A stretch of DNA of 64,000 nt from JBEVOS01 sp044226655 (GTDB lineage Bacteria > Pseudomonadota > Alphaproteobacteria > Caulobacterales > Aquidulcibacteraceae). A program made the translations under genes and the position numbers. Below the pieces are notes generated by a model that saw only the letters and a list, made by a program, of their open reading frames with translations, searched no databases and was not told where the DNA came from. Below, piece by piece: positions 24,364-33,250 of the stretch. Within the stretch, counting starts at the first letter, position 1; every line of letters begins with the position of its first letter. The DNA lies in the NCBI GenBank assembly GCA_044226655.1, contig JBGAGO010000001.1, positions 1,302,001 through 1,366,000 of the forward strand, given 5' to 3'.

Positions 24364-25110
24364 ATGAGTGATCGCGCGGCGCTGCGGCGCATGATCGACG
24401 AGGCCACGCGCATCGTGGCGTTCACCGGCGCGGGTATTTCGACGGAAAGCGGCGTGCCGGATTTCCGCTCGCCCGGCGGCGTCTGGTCGAAGATGAAGCC
24501 GATCTACTTTCAGGACTTCGTGGCCGATGAGACCAAGCGCCGCGAAGCGTGGACACGCGCGTTCAAGGGAACCGCCGGCTGGGTCGGCGCCGAGCCCAAT
24601 GCCGGCCACATGGCGCTCGCGCATCTCGTGGATCGCGGCAAGGTTTCGCACGTCATCACGCAGAACGTCGACAATCTGCATCAGGCGTCGGGCGTGCCGG
24701 AGGACAGGATCATCGAGCTGCACGGCAATGCGAGCTACGCCAAATGCCTCGCCTGCGGCCGGCGCCACGAACTCGCGGATCTGAAGGCGCGCTTCCTCGC
24801 CACCGATGAGTTGCCCTCGTGCGAGGCGTGCGGCGGCATCGTGAAGACGGCGACGATCTCGTTCGGCCAGGCCATGCCGGAGCGCGAGATGAAGCTGGCG
24901 GAAGCCGCGACCACGGCGTGCGACCTTTTCATTGTGCTGGGCTCGTCGCTGGTGGTGTTTCCGGCCGCCGGCTTTCCGCTGATGGCCAAGCAGAACGGCG
25001 CCAAGCTCGTCATCCTCAACCGCGAAGCCACCGAGTTCGATCCCTACGCCGATCTCGTCCTGCACGACGAGATCGGCCCGGTAATGCGCGAGGTGGTGGG
25101 GGTGAATTGA
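24364..25110 (+). CDS. cobB: Sir2-family NAD-dependent protein deacylase
   Basis: A 248-residue sirtuin. The NAD site is FTGAGISTESGVPDFRS, followed by TQNVDNLHQASG, the catalytic histidine in ELHGNA, two zinc CxxC pairs (CLAC and CEAC), and GSSLVVFPAAGFP. It removes acyl groups from lysines, as is known for acyl-CoA synthetase control in other bacteria, and consumes NAD. The position right behind a crotonase gene suggests control of acyl-CoA metabolism, but this is inference. Confidence 0.93.
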   Translation: MSDRAALRRMIDEATRIVAFTGAGISTESGVPDFRSPGGVWSKMKPIYFQDFVADETKRREAWTRAFKGTAGWVGAEPNAGHMALAHLVDRGKVSHVITQNVDNLHQASGVPEDRIIELHGNASYAKCLACGRRHELADLKARFLATDELPSCEACGGIVKTATISFGQAMPEREMKLAEAATTACDLFIVLGSSLVVFPAAGFPLMAKQNGAKLVILNREATEFDPYADLVLHDEIGPVMREVVGVN

Positions 25111-25119
25111 AGACTCTCA

Positions 25120-25143
25120 CGTACCGCCGGCTTCCAGCCGGCA
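25120..25143. repeat. Family D single arm
   Basis: CGTACCGCCGGCTTCCAGCC is present here without its partner arm, 9 bp after the sirtuin stop. It looks like a truncated copy of the palindromes at 20965, 45113 and 57626. Confidence 0.8.
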
Positions 25144-25186
25144 AGCGCCGCGCCCTTTCCCAAATTCCTCGTCGCATTCGCCTTCA

Positions 25187-25330
25187 CCCCCTCCCCGCGA
25201 GGGGAGGGGGCCGGGGGTGGGGTGAACCACGACATTCAAATTTGTACGGCGCTTGGTGGCCGGCGCGTTCTTGCGGCGGGTGTTGGGATTCACCCCACCC
25301 CCCAACCCCCTCCCCTCGCGGGGAGGGGGA
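25187..25330. repeat. Long inverted repeat, family C copy 3
   Basis: The arms are CCCCCTCCCCGCGAGGGGAG and CCCCTCCCCTCGCGGGGAGG, with GGGGGTGGGGTGAA facing TTCACCCCACCCCCC. It fills the gap between the convergent sirtuin and acyl-CoA dehydrogenase genes, ending 7 bp before the latter stop. Confidence 0.85.
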
Positions 25331-25337
25331 TTCGTGA

Positions 25338-26471
25338 TCAGAACCCGTTCAGCGTCGCGAAGCGATCGCGGTGGAAGCTGGCGCTGCCCAGGAAGCCTTC
25401 CTGCACGCGCGCGCGCTTCAGATAGAGGCCGGCGTCGTGCGCATCGGTCATGCCGATGCCGCCATGCATCTGCACCATTTCGTTCGAGACGAGATGCACC
25501 GTATCGGAGGCGCGCGCCTTGGCGACGCTGGCCAGTTCGGCGATGTCGTTGCGGTTTTCGTCGAGCGCATCGAGCGCCGCGATCACGCACGAGCGCGTCA
25601 GTTCGAGATCGGTGAACATCTTGGCCGCGCGGTGCTGCAACGCCTGGAACGAGCCGATCGGCTGGCCGAATTGCACGCGCGTCTTCAGATAATCATTGGT
25701 GATCTCGAAGCTCTGATTGGCGTGGCCGAGCATTTCGGCGGCGATGCCGATGCGGCCGCGGTCGAGAATCTGATCGAGCAGCGGTCCGCCCGCATCGACG
25801 CCGCCGAGCACGGCGTCCGCGCCCACTTCGACGTCCTTGAATTCGATATCGGCCGCGCCGCGGCTGTCGACGGTCTTGAGCGTCGTGCGCGCGACGCCCT
25901 TGGCGGTCGCCGGCACGAGGAAGAGCGTGATGCCTTGCGCATCGCCGGGCTTGCCGCTGGTGCGCGCCGAGACGATCAGCGTCGTCGCCAGATGGCCGTC
26001 GCTCACATAGCTCTTCTTGCCGCTGAGCTTGAAGCCGGCGCCGGCCTTCTCCGCCTTCAGCGCCGTCTTGAGCGGCGCATGGTGCGGGCCTTCATCGACC
26101 GCGAGCGCGAAGATCGCCGAGCCATCGACGATCTTGGGCAAATTGGCCTGCTTCTGCGCGTCATTGCCGCCCAGCATCAGCGCCGAGGCGCCGATCAGCG
26201 CGGTGGACAGCAGCGGCGAGGCGGCGAGCGTGCGGCCCGCTTCTTCCAGCACGACGCCGATGCCCAGATAGCCGAGGCCCGAGCCGCCATATTCTTCCGG
26301 CACGAGAATGCCGGTCCAGCCCATCTCCACCATTTCCTTCCACAGCGCCTCGTCGAAGCCATCCTTGTTGGCGTCGCGCATCTTGCGGAAGCGGGTGACG
26401 GGCGCCTGCTCCTGGATGAAGCTCTTGGCGGCGTCCTTGAGCATTTGCTGCTCTTCGTTGAGCGTGAACAT
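25338..26471 (-). CDS. Acyl-CoA dehydrogenase family protein, atypical subunit
   Basis: A 377-residue member of the acyl-CoA dehydrogenase fold. The fold-typical MVEMGWTGILVPEEYGGSG, KMFTDLELTRS and MHGGIGMTDAHDAGLYLKRA are present. The usual FAD-contact segment (TEPxAGSD) is replaced by ALAVDEGPHHAPL, and the segment that often holds the catalytic glutamate reads TDAHD. It may therefore be the non-catalytic or FAD-poor partner of a heteromeric enzyme with the neighbouring 26508 gene, which is 36 bp upstream on the same strand. Confidence 0.87.
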   Translation of the reverse strand: MFTLNEEQQMLKDAAKSFIQEQAPVTRFRKMRDANKDGFDEALWKEMVEMGWTGILVPEEYGGSGLGYLGIGVVLEEAGRTLAASPLLSTALIGASALMLGGNDAQKQANLPKIVDGSAIFALAVDEGPHHAPLKTALKAEKAGAGFKLSGKKSYVSDGHLATTLIVSARTSGKPGDAQGITLFLVPATAKGVARTTLKTVDSRGAADIEFKDVEVGADAVLGGVDAGGPLLDQILDRGRIGIAAEMLGHANQSFEITNDYLKTRVQFGQPIGSFQALQHRAAKMFTDLELTRSCVIAALDALDENRNDIAELASVAKARASDTVHLVSNEMVQMHGGIGMTDAHDAGLYLKRARVQEGFLGSASFHRDRFATLNGF

Positions 26472-26507
26472 CGTGCGTTTCCCTTTGTTGAAGCTGAACC
26501 TGGAAGA

Positions 26508-27713
26508 TTATTTCGGATCGGGCAAGCCAAGCACGCGCTTGGCGACGACATTGGTGTTCACCTCGGTCGTGCCGCCCTCGATGGAATTGCCTTTCGAGCG
26601 CAGCCAGGCGCGCGTTTGGGCGATCTCCGTGGGATCGAAATGCGGGCCCTCCCAGCCGAGGCCGCGCGCGCCGAGCGCTTCGACGATCAGTTCGCAGCGA
26701 TCCTGATTGAGCGTGGCGCCGGCCATTTTGAACATGGACGCCATGTGGCTCACATTCTGGCCGGCCTTGGCCTCCGCCGCGGCGCGCTGCGAGGTCAGCG
26801 CATAGGCGCGCTCGCGCATTTTGAGTTCGGTGACGCGCGCGCGCAGATCGCCATCGGCGAGCTTGCCGTCTTCGAGGCCGACATATTTCTTGGCGTAATC
26901 CTGCACGCCCATCACGGCGCCAGAGCCGAAGCCGGAAATGTTCGAGCGCTCATATTGCAGCAGGCGCTTGGCGATCTCCCAGCCGCCATTGAGCCGGCCG
27001 ACCATCTGGTTCTTCGGGATTTTCACGTCGGTGAAGAACGTCTCGCAGAACGGCGAAACGCCGGAGATGAGTTTGATCGGCCGCGTCTCAACGCCCGGCG
27101 CCGTCATGTCGATCAGCACGAAGGAAATGCCTTCGTGCTTCTTCGATGTATCGGTGCGCACCAAGCAGAAGCACCAATCGGCGTGATTGGCGTAGCTCGT
27201 CCAGATCTTCGAGCCATTGATCAGCCAATGATCGCCCTTGTCCTCGCACCTGGTTTGCAGGCCCGCGAGATCGCTGCCAGCGCCCGGCTCGGAATAACCT
27301 TGGCACCAGCGAATTTCGCCGCGCACGATCTTCGGCAAATATTCTTTCTTCTGCTCTTCGTTGCCGTATTCGAGCAGCACCGGCCCGAACATCCAGATGC
27401 CGAAGGAGAGCAGGGCCGGGCGCGCATTGATGCGGCGCAGTTCGGCTTGCAGGATCGCGTTCTCCGCGGGGCTCAAACCGCCGCCGCCATATTCCTTCGG
27501 CCAGGTCGGCGCGGTCCAGCCCTTGGCGCCCATGCGGTCGAGCCAGAGCTTGGCGTCGGGATTGGGGAACGTCGCCTTGCGCCCGCCCCAGACGGCCTCG
27601 TCCTCGCCCGTGGGATCGCCGCCGGGCGTACGCATCGCGGGCGGGCAATTGGCCTCCAGCCAATCGCGCGTCTCTTTACGGAAGCCCTCGAGCCCCGTCG
27701 CGCCGTCCGCCAT
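26508..27713 (-). CDS. Acyl-CoA dehydrogenase family protein, canonical subunit
   Basis: A 401-residue acyl-CoA dehydrogenase. The FAD-binding stretch QGYSEPGAGSDLAGLQT and the C-terminal SIEGGTTEVNTNVVAKRVLGLP are intact. It oxidises an acyl-CoA to the enoyl-CoA and passes electrons to ETF; etfAB are also in this window at 46.9-48.6 kb. The ATG at 27713 follows a strong GGAGGAG site. The earlier TTG in frame is part of that site and is rejected. It is the first gene of a two-gene unit with 25338. Confidence 0.92.
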   Translation of the reverse strand: MADGATGLEGFRKETRDWLEANCPPAMRTPGGDPTGEDEAVWGGRKATFPNPDAKLWLDRMGAKGWTAPTWPKEYGGGGLSPAENAILQAELRRINARPALLSFGIWMFGPVLLEYGNEEQKKEYLPKIVRGEIRWCQGYSEPGAGSDLAGLQTRCEDKGDHWLINGSKIWTSYANHADWCFCLVRTDTSKKHEGISFVLIDMTAPGVETRPIKLISGVSPFCETFFTDVKIPKNQMVGRLNGGWEIAKRLLQYERSNISGFGSGAVMGVQDYAKKYVGLEDGKLADGDLRARVTELKMRERAYALTSQRAAAEAKAGQNVSHMASMFKMAGATLNQDRCELIVEALGARGLGWEGPHFDPTEIAQTRAWLRSKGNSIEGGTTEVNTNVVAKRVLGLPDPK

Positions 27714-27767
27714 CGTCTCCTCCAAATTCGTACTTGCGGTATGTTCTAGCGGGCCGTTTTTCGCGGC

Positions 27768-27971
27768 TCAACTGGCCCGCCCCGTGAAGGCGAGCACGAG
27801 GTAGATGAGCGTGATGAAGGCGGCGAAGCCGGCGAACACCGATATTGTCCGCCATGGCAGCATGCGCGGCTTGAGCGGGTCGGCCGGGCGCGCCGCCACC
27901 CAGGACGCATAGGCGAACAACGCCGCTGACGTTACGAAAACGGCGATCGCGGTCGCCGGTACATGCATCAT
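27768..27971 (-). CDS. Small two-span membrane protein
   Basis: About 67 residues with two hydrophobic segments (TAIAVFVTSAALFAYASWV and TISVFAGFAAFITLIYLVLAF). It begins 5 bp after the glycosyltransferase stop, so it is probably translated from the same message and may assist that enzyme. The first ATG (27971) is used; an in-frame TTG at 28007 is possible. No family recognised. Confidence 0.6.
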   Translation of the reverse strand: MMHVPATAIAVFVTSAALFAYASWVAARPADPLKPRMLPWRTISVFAGFAAFITLIYLVLAFTGRAS

Positions 27972-27976
27972 CAGGG

Positions 27977-29473
27977 TCAGTCCGCGCGCGATCCCCGCGC
28001 CGTCCAATACGGCGCAGGCGCGGCCGTCCTAGCGCGGGGCGTGCGCGCTTGGCGAGGCGGCGTCTGCGTCGTGCGCCGGCGCGGCGTGTCGCTCGCGCCC
28101 AGCAGCGGCCGGGCGGACACGCCATGCGCCGTCTTGGCCCAATGCGAGGGCCGGGTGAGGAAGCCCCAAAGCGCGCCCGCAGCCGCGAAAAAGCCGAGTG
28201 GCCAATAGAGCGGCATGGTGAGGCCCGCGAGCGCCAGCCGCGGCGCGCCGATCCGTCCTGCCGCGATCAGCGCCGCGTAGATCGAGGACGCATAGCCCAC
28301 GATGGCGAGCGTGAAATCGAGTGGGCCGAGATCGATCGCCGTCAGCGGCGCGGCCAGCATCAGCAGCAGCACCGGCAGATGCGCGAAGCTCGCCAGCACC
28401 CCGCCAAGCAGAACCAGCTGCATCGAGAGGAAGGCGGCCAAGCCCAGCTCATGCGCCGTGCGCCACGGATTGCGCATCAGCACGAACCAACTCTGCACAT
28501 GGCCCTTGATCCAGCGCGTGCGCTGCGTGCGCCACGCGGCGAAGGTGACCGGCGCCTCTTCAAAGGTGGGCGCGTCGATGACGCCGACATCGAAACCGCG
28601 CCGCGCCAGGCGATAGCCGAGATCGGCGTCCTCCGTAACGTTGTAAGAATCCCATGCGCCCACGGCGCGTAGCGCGTCCGTGCGGAAATGATTGCTCGTG
28701 CCGCCCAGCGGCAGCGGCAGGCCGAGCCGCGCCAGGAAGGGCAGGATCAGCAGGAATTGGATGGCGTATTCGGTGGCGAATTGGCCCGCGATCCAGCTTG
28801 CGCCCGCATTGTCGGCCAGCAGCGGCGCCTGCACGCAGGCGCGGCGCGCACCGCCATCCTCGAACGCGGCCAAAGCGGCGCGCAATTGCTGTGGATGGGG
28901 CCGGTCTTCGGCGTCGTAGATGGTGCAGAACGCGCCGCGGGCGTGCGCCAGCGCTGCGTTGAGCGCCTTAGGCTTGGTGCGCGGGCCGTCCAGCGGCGCA
29001 AACACAATTTCGTAGGACGGCCCAAGCCGCAGATCGGCCAACGCGCGCTGCGTCTCCGGATCGTCCTGTTCGAGCGCGAAGATGATCTGCAGGCGTGTGC
29101 GCGGATAATCGAGGCGCTCCAGCGCGGCCACCAGCGCGGCGGCGATTCCGGCTTCGCCGCGCAGCGGGCAGATCAGCGTGTAAAGCGGAACGTCCTCGCC
29201 GCGCACACGCCGGGCGGGGATGGGCTGCGCCAGCGCCGCGGTCGCGAACCGGAAGGCGATGCCGGCGGCGAAGAACGCGAAGGCGAACGCATGCAAGGCC
29301 AGCCAGGCGTGCGCCGGCGCCTGCAGCGCCCAGGCCGCCGCGCCGCCGAGGCAGAGCATCAGCGCCAGCATCTGCACGAAAGTCAGCCGGCGTCGCGCTT
29401 CGCTGGAAGCGCGCGTCGCGCTGTCATCTGCTTGCCGCGCCCAATCGGTGCGCGCGCCCCCATCCATCGCCAT
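27977..29473 (-). CDS. Membrane glycosyltransferase, family 2 (cellulose synthase-like)
   Basis: A 498-residue processive-type GT2. Two N-terminal membrane helices are followed by the catalytic domain with LICPLRGE, the D-x-D site YDAEDRPHPQQL, the acid TEDADLGYRLARRG, and the QRTRW motif typical of chain-forming synthases. Four C-terminal membrane segments and a basic tail follow. It probably makes or extends an exported polysaccharide from a UDP-sugar. No PilZ domain or other polysaccharide genes are seen beside it. Confidence 0.87.
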   Translation of the reverse strand: MAMDGGARTDWARQADDSATRASSEARRRLTFVQMLALMLCLGGAAAWALQAPAHAWLALHAFAFAFFAAGIAFRFATAALAQPIPARRVRGEDVPLYTLICPLRGEAGIAAALVAALERLDYPRTRLQIIFALEQDDPETQRALADLRLGPSYEIVFAPLDGPRTKPKALNAALAHARGAFCTIYDAEDRPHPQQLRAALAAFEDGGARRACVQAPLLADNAGASWIAGQFATEYAIQFLLILPFLARLGLPLPLGGTSNHFRTDALRAVGAWDSYNVTEDADLGYRLARRGFDVGVIDAPTFEEAPVTFAAWRTQRTRWIKGHVQSWFVLMRNPWRTAHELGLAAFLSMQLVLLGGVLASFAHLPVLLLMLAAPLTAIDLGPLDFTLAIVGYASSIYAALIAAGRIGAPRLALAGLTMPLYWPLGFFAAAGALWGFLTRPSHWAKTAHGVSARPLLGASDTPRRRTTQTPPRQARTPRARTAAPAPYWTARGSRAD

Positions 29474-29587
29474 GGGGATAACGAAGCGTCAGTTCAATTT
29501 TCGCGTGCAACGCGTCCTCGGTTGAATCCACTCAACCTTGAGGAGAATACAGCGCAGATTCTGATCGAACACAGTCGCCCCGGCCGT

Positions 29588-29728
29588 CCCTCCCCGTGAG
29601 GGGAGGGTGTCGGCGCGCAGCGCTGACGGGTGGGGCGGCGGCGCTCAGCTTGCCGAACGTAGCGGCTCCGCCCCACCCGACGTCCCGGCGCAAGCGCCGT
29701 GACGCCACCCTCCCCTCGCGGGGAGGGA
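29588..29728. repeat. Long inverted repeat, family C copy 4
   Basis: The arms are CCCTCCCCGTGAGGGGAGGG and ACCCTCCCCTCGCGGGGAGG, with a GTCGGCGCGCAGCGCTGAC-type inner hairpin and GGGTGGGGCGG facing CCGCCCCACCC. It lies 41 bp from the lysS stop. Confidence 0.85.
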
Positions 29729-29769
29729 CGGCGTGGCCGCGTCTTCGATCAGACTTTACTCGAACACTC

Positions 29770-31404
29770 TTAGGCGGCTTTGACCAATTCGCCCGCCAGC
29801 GCGCGGCGCATCAGCACTGCGGTTTCGCGCACGCCGAAGATCGCGGCGAACGAACCGAAGCGCGGCCCTTGCTCCTGGCCCAGCAGCACTTCGTAGAGCG
29901 CCTTGAACCAATCGCGCAGCGGCTCGAACGCGTGCGCCTTGCCGATCTCGAACACCTCGTTCTGAATCAGCGTCGCATCCGCGCAATCGGCCGGCAACGC
30001 ATCGAGCTTGGCGATCAGCGCTTCGAACGCGGCGGCTTCCTTCTCGCTCGGCGCGCGGAAGCGCTTCGCCGGCTTCACGAAATCCTCGTAATAGCGCAGC
30101 GCGTAGCCGCAGAGCTGATCGAGCCGCGGGTGCGAGGCGGGCGAAGCGCCCGGCGCGTATTTGGCGATGAATTGCCAGAGATGCGCCTTGGTCTCCGCAT
30201 TGGCCGCCGAGACGAGATTGAGCAGCAGCGCGAACGAGATCGGCGTGGTCGCCGCCGCATTGGTGGCCGGCGCGAATTCGATCGCGTTCTCGGGCGCGGG
30301 CGGCGCGCCATTGTGGATGTGCCAGACCGGATTCTCGATCCGCTCTTCGTCCGTCTGCCCCGGATAGGCTTCGAGGAACGAAAGATATTCGTCCACCGCC
30401 TTCGGGATCACGTCGAAATAGAGCCGCTTGGCCGTCTTCGGCTTCTGGAATTGATAGAGTGCGAGGCTTTCCTGCGGCGCGTAGCGCAGCCATTCCTCGA
30501 CCGCTAGGCCATTGCCCTTGGTCTTGGAAATGCGCTCGCCCTGCTCATCGAGGAAGAGTTCGTAATTGAAGCCCTCCGGCGGGGTTCCGCCAAGCGCGCG
30601 GCAGATTTGCGAGCTGACCTTCACGCTGTCGATCAGATCCTTGCCCGCCATTTCGTAATCGACGCCGAGCGCGGTCCAGCGCAGCGCCCAATCGGGCTTC
30701 CATTGCACCTTCACGCGCCCGCCGGTGACGGGCGTTTCGATCTTCTCGCCGTCTTCGTCCTGGAACCAGATCGTGCCCTTGGCGAAATCGCGCGCCAAGG
30801 TCGGGACCTGCAGCACCCGGCCCGTCTTCGGCGACACCGGCAGGAACGGCGAATAGGTGGCGCGCCGCTCCGGCCCGAGCGTCGGCAGCATGATCGCCAT
30901 GATGGCGTCATAGCGATCAAGCATTTTGAGCAAGGTCTCGTCGAACGCGCCGGCCCGGTATTGCTGCGTCGATGACATGAATTCGTAGTCGAAGCCGAAG
31001 CTGTCGAGGAATTCGCGCAGCCGCGCATTGTTGTGCGCGGCGAAACTCGGATGCGTGCCGAACGGATCGGGCACGTCGGTCAGCGGCTTGCCCATATGCG
31101 GCGCGAGCAAGTCGTGATTGGGCACGTTGGGCGGCAGTTTGCGCATGCCGTCCATATCGTCGCTGAACGCGATGAGGCGGGTGGGAACCTTATCGTCCGT
31201 CAGCACGCGGAAGGCGTGGCGCACCATACTGGTGCGCGCCACCTCGCCGAACGTGCCGATATGCGGCAGGCCCGAAGGGCCGTAACCGGTTTCGAAGATC
31301 ACCGGCCCGTCCTGCGGCCGCTTCTTCAGCCGCTCCACGACGGCGCGCGCCTGTTCGAAGGGCCAGGCCTTGGCGGTTTGGGAGAGGGCGGTGAACGCGG
31401 ACAT
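29770..31404 (-). CDS. lysS: Lysyl-tRNA synthetase, class I
   Basis: A 544-residue class I LysRS (archaeal type), unrelated in fold to the common class II enzyme. The HIGH-like motif is PHIGTF near residue 45, and the KMSKS-like motif is ERISKTKGNG. It charges tRNA-Lys with lysine in the cytoplasm. This type is the normal LysRS in many alphaproteobacteria. I use ATG 31404, because the upstream in-frame start is a TTG. No class II lysS is visible in the window. Confidence 0.95.
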   Translation of the reverse strand: MSAFTALSQTAKAWPFEQARAVVERLKKRPQDGPVIFETGYGPSGLPHIGTFGEVARTSMVRHAFRVLTDDKVPTRLIAFSDDMDGMRKLPPNVPNHDLLAPHMGKPLTDVPDPFGTHPSFAAHNNARLREFLDSFGFDYEFMSSTQQYRAGAFDETLLKMLDRYDAIMAIMLPTLGPERRATYSPFLPVSPKTGRVLQVPTLARDFAKGTIWFQDEDGEKIETPVTGGRVKVQWKPDWALRWTALGVDYEMAGKDLIDSVKVSSQICRALGGTPPEGFNYELFLDEQGERISKTKGNGLAVEEWLRYAPQESLALYQFQKPKTAKRLYFDVIPKAVDEYLSFLEAYPGQTDEERIENPVWHIHNGAPPAPENAIEFAPATNAAATTPISFALLLNLVSAANAETKAHLWQFIAKYAPGASPASHPRLDQLCGYALRYYEDFVKPAKRFRAPSEKEAAAFEALIAKLDALPADCADATLIQNEVFEIGKAHAFEPLRDWFKALYEVLLGQEQGPRFGSFAAIFGVRETAVLMRRALAGELVKAA

Positions 31405-31497
31405 GGGCGAATCCAAGTGAATGACTCAGTTATCGATTTGGGCTGAGGCGCGCAAAGCCTCTTGGTGCGCCGCTGCGGAATGGGCCATCATCGCGCG

Positions 31498-32004
31498 ATG
31501 CACACTCTGATTTTGCTGCGCCACGCCAAGGCCGTGCGGGACAATGAAGCGCCGTCCGACCGCGCGCGCCGGCTGACCGGGCGCGGACGGCGCGATGCGG
31601 AGGCCGCGGGCGCGGCGCTGATCGCGGCCGGCCTCAGGCCCGATTTCGCGCTGATCTCGGCGGCCATGCGCACGCGCGAAACCGCGCACATCGCGCTTGC
31701 CGATATCGCGCCGCTCGAAGCGCGCGTCGATGAGAGCCTCTACCTCGCCGCGCCCGAGGCGATCTGGGAGGCGGCGGTCGGCTGCGGCGGTGAAACCGTG
31801 CTGGTCGTCGGGCACAATCCGGGCATCCATCAGATCACCGCCACGCTGATCGCGCAGGCGCATGAAGGCGCGCGCGATGCGCGTCTGGCGGCCGAACACA
31901 TGCCGACGGCCGCCTGGGCCGCGTTCGAAATCGGCGGCTCGCTGCTCGCCGCCGCCGGCCCGCGCTTCCTCGCCGCCTGGCGCCCGGAGCGCAGCGACGA
32001 CTAG
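31498..32004 (+). CDS. Histidine phosphatase family protein, SixA-like
   Basis: A 168-residue phosphohistidine phosphatase fold. It has the catalytic LLRHAKA (RHG-like) motif at the N terminus, the RTRETA arginine, and the second histidine in VVGHNPG. SixA proteins dephosphorylate histidine phosphotransfer proteins, and other small members act on sugar or nucleotide phosphates. The real target is not shown by context. The ATG is preceded by GGGCC-type sequence only, so the start is moderately certain. Confidence 0.88.
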   Translation: MHTLILLRHAKAVRDNEAPSDRARRLTGRGRRDAEAAGAALIAAGLRPDFALISAAMRTRETAHIALADIAPLEARVDESLYLAAPEAIWEAAVGCGGETVLVVGHNPGIHQITATLIAQAHEGARDARLAAEHMPTAAWAAFEIGGSLLAAAGPRFLAAWRPERSDD

Positions 32005-32015
32005 GCGCGCCTTGT

Positions 32016-32154
32016 CCTTCTCCCCTTGTGGGAGAAGGTGGATCGGCGCGCAGCGCCGAGACGGATGAGGGGTGTTTGCGCCATCGCCTGCAAGTGCAGC
32101 GCTGTCACCCCTCATCCGGCGCTTCGCGCCACCTTCTCCCACAAGGGGAGAAGG
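32016..32154. repeat. Long inverted repeat, family B copy 2
   Basis: The arms are CCTTCTCCCCTTGTGGGAGA and ACCTTCTCCCACAAGGGGAG, with GGATGAGGGGTGT facing CACCCCTCATCC. It lies between the convergent phosphatase and asd genes, 11 bp and 26 bp from the stops. Confidence 0.85.
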
Positions 32155-32180
32155 ACGGGCGCCAGTCGTGGCGACCTCAA

Positions 32181-33191
32181 TCACAACAACCGCTCGGCGA
32201 TCTGCACGGCGTTGAGGGCGGCGCCTTTGCGCAATTGATCGCCGCTCACGAAGAGGGCGAGCGTCTTGCCGCTGGGATCGCTCAAATCCTGGCGCACGCG
32301 GCCCGCCAGCACGTCATCGCCGCCGCTGGCGTCGATCGGCATCGGGAAATAATTCTTCTCGCGATCGTCGACGAGGCGCACGCCTGGGAAAGCGCTCAGC
32401 GCCGCGCGTGCGTCTTCCACCGAGATCGGCCGCGCGAATTCGACGGTCAGCGCTTCGGCGTGCGCGCGCAGCACCGGCACGCGAATGCACGTGACGCCGA
32501 TGCGCATCTCCGGCGCGCCCATGATCTTGCGCACCTCCTTCATCACCTTGTCTTCTTCGCCGTTATAGCCGGTCTCGGGATCGATGGCGGTGTTGTGGCT
32601 GAACAGGTTGAACGCGTAGGGATGGGGCAGCACTTTCGGTTCGTAGTGGTCGCCGTTGAGATAGGCGCGCGTGGACTCTTCAAGCTCGCGCATCGCGGCC
32701 GCGCCCGCGCCGGAGGCGGCCTGATAGGTCGCCGCGATCACGCGCACCACGGGCGCAATATCATGCAGCGGCTTCAGCGCCATCGTCATGATCGCCGCCG
32801 TGCAATTCGGATTGGCGATCAGCCCCTCGTGCCGCGCCAGCGCGGCGCCGTTGACCTCCGGCACCACCAGCGGAATGCCATCCTCCATGCGATAGGCGGA
32901 CGAATTGTCGATCACGATCCCGCCGGCCTTGAGCGCGATGGGCGCGAATTCCTTCGACACGCCCGAACTCGCCGCGAACAGCGCGACATCGACGTCCTCG
33001 AACGCAGCTGCCGAAATCGCTTCGACGGTGACGGCCTCGCCCCGAAACGCCACGCGCGTTCCCGCCGAGCGCGGCGAGGCGAGCGCCTTCAGCCGCGAGA
33101 CGGGAAAATTCCGCTGCTCCAGGCAGCGGATCATCTCTGCGCCGACGGCGCCTGTGGCGCCGATGATGGCGACGGAGCGTGGGGAAGGCAT
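32181..33191 (-). CDS. asd: Aspartate-semialdehyde dehydrogenase
   Basis: A 336-residue enzyme that reduces aspartyl phosphate to aspartate semialdehyde, feeding lysine, threonine, methionine and diaminopimelate. Marks: the NADP site AIIGATGAVGAEM near the start, the active-site cysteine in IANPNCTAAIM, the QAASGAGAAAM segment, and a catalytic histidine further on. The length is normal. The leader of about 60 nt can form competing hairpins, described separately. lysA and metZ in the same window act in the same aspartate-derived pathways. Confidence 0.95.
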   Translation of the reverse strand: MPSPRSVAIIGATGAVGAEMIRCLEQRNFPVSRLKALASPRSAGTRVAFRGEAVTVEAISAAAFEDVDVALFAASSGVSKEFAPIALKAGGIVIDNSSAYRMEDGIPLVVPEVNGAALARHEGLIANPNCTAAIMTMALKPLHDIAPVVRVIAATYQAASGAGAAAMRELEESTRAYLNGDHYEPKVLPHPYAFNLFSHNTAIDPETGYNGEEDKVMKEVRKIMGAPEMRIGVTCIRVPVLRAHAEALTVEFARPISVEDARAALSAFPGVRLVDDREKNYFPMPIDASGGDDVLAGRVRQDLSDPSGKTLALFVSGDQLRKGAALNAVQIAERLL

Positions 33192-33250
33192 GCGCGTGAT
33201 CTCCAGGGGAGACGGGGCGCTGCGGTCGAGAGCCCCGTCATTCGGGGCTG
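33192..33250 (-). promoter_or_regulatory. asd leader with mutually exclusive hairpins
   Basis: On the minus strand AGCCCCG can pair with CGGGGCT (hairpin 1:2, 5-base loop), or the second strand GACGGGGC can pair with GCCCCGTC downstream (hairpin 2:3, 8 bp). After these, TCTCC pairs with GGAGA across a 3-base loop and would hide the ribosome site. This is an attenuator-like arrangement seen in sequence only. No known riboswitch class is recognised. Confidence 0.4.

Noticed and set aside
25371..27749. Open frame of 792 codons on the plus strand opposite the two acyl-CoA dehydrogenases
   Set aside because: It is antisense to two well-recognised genes, with Arg/His/Ala-rich sequence and no motif.
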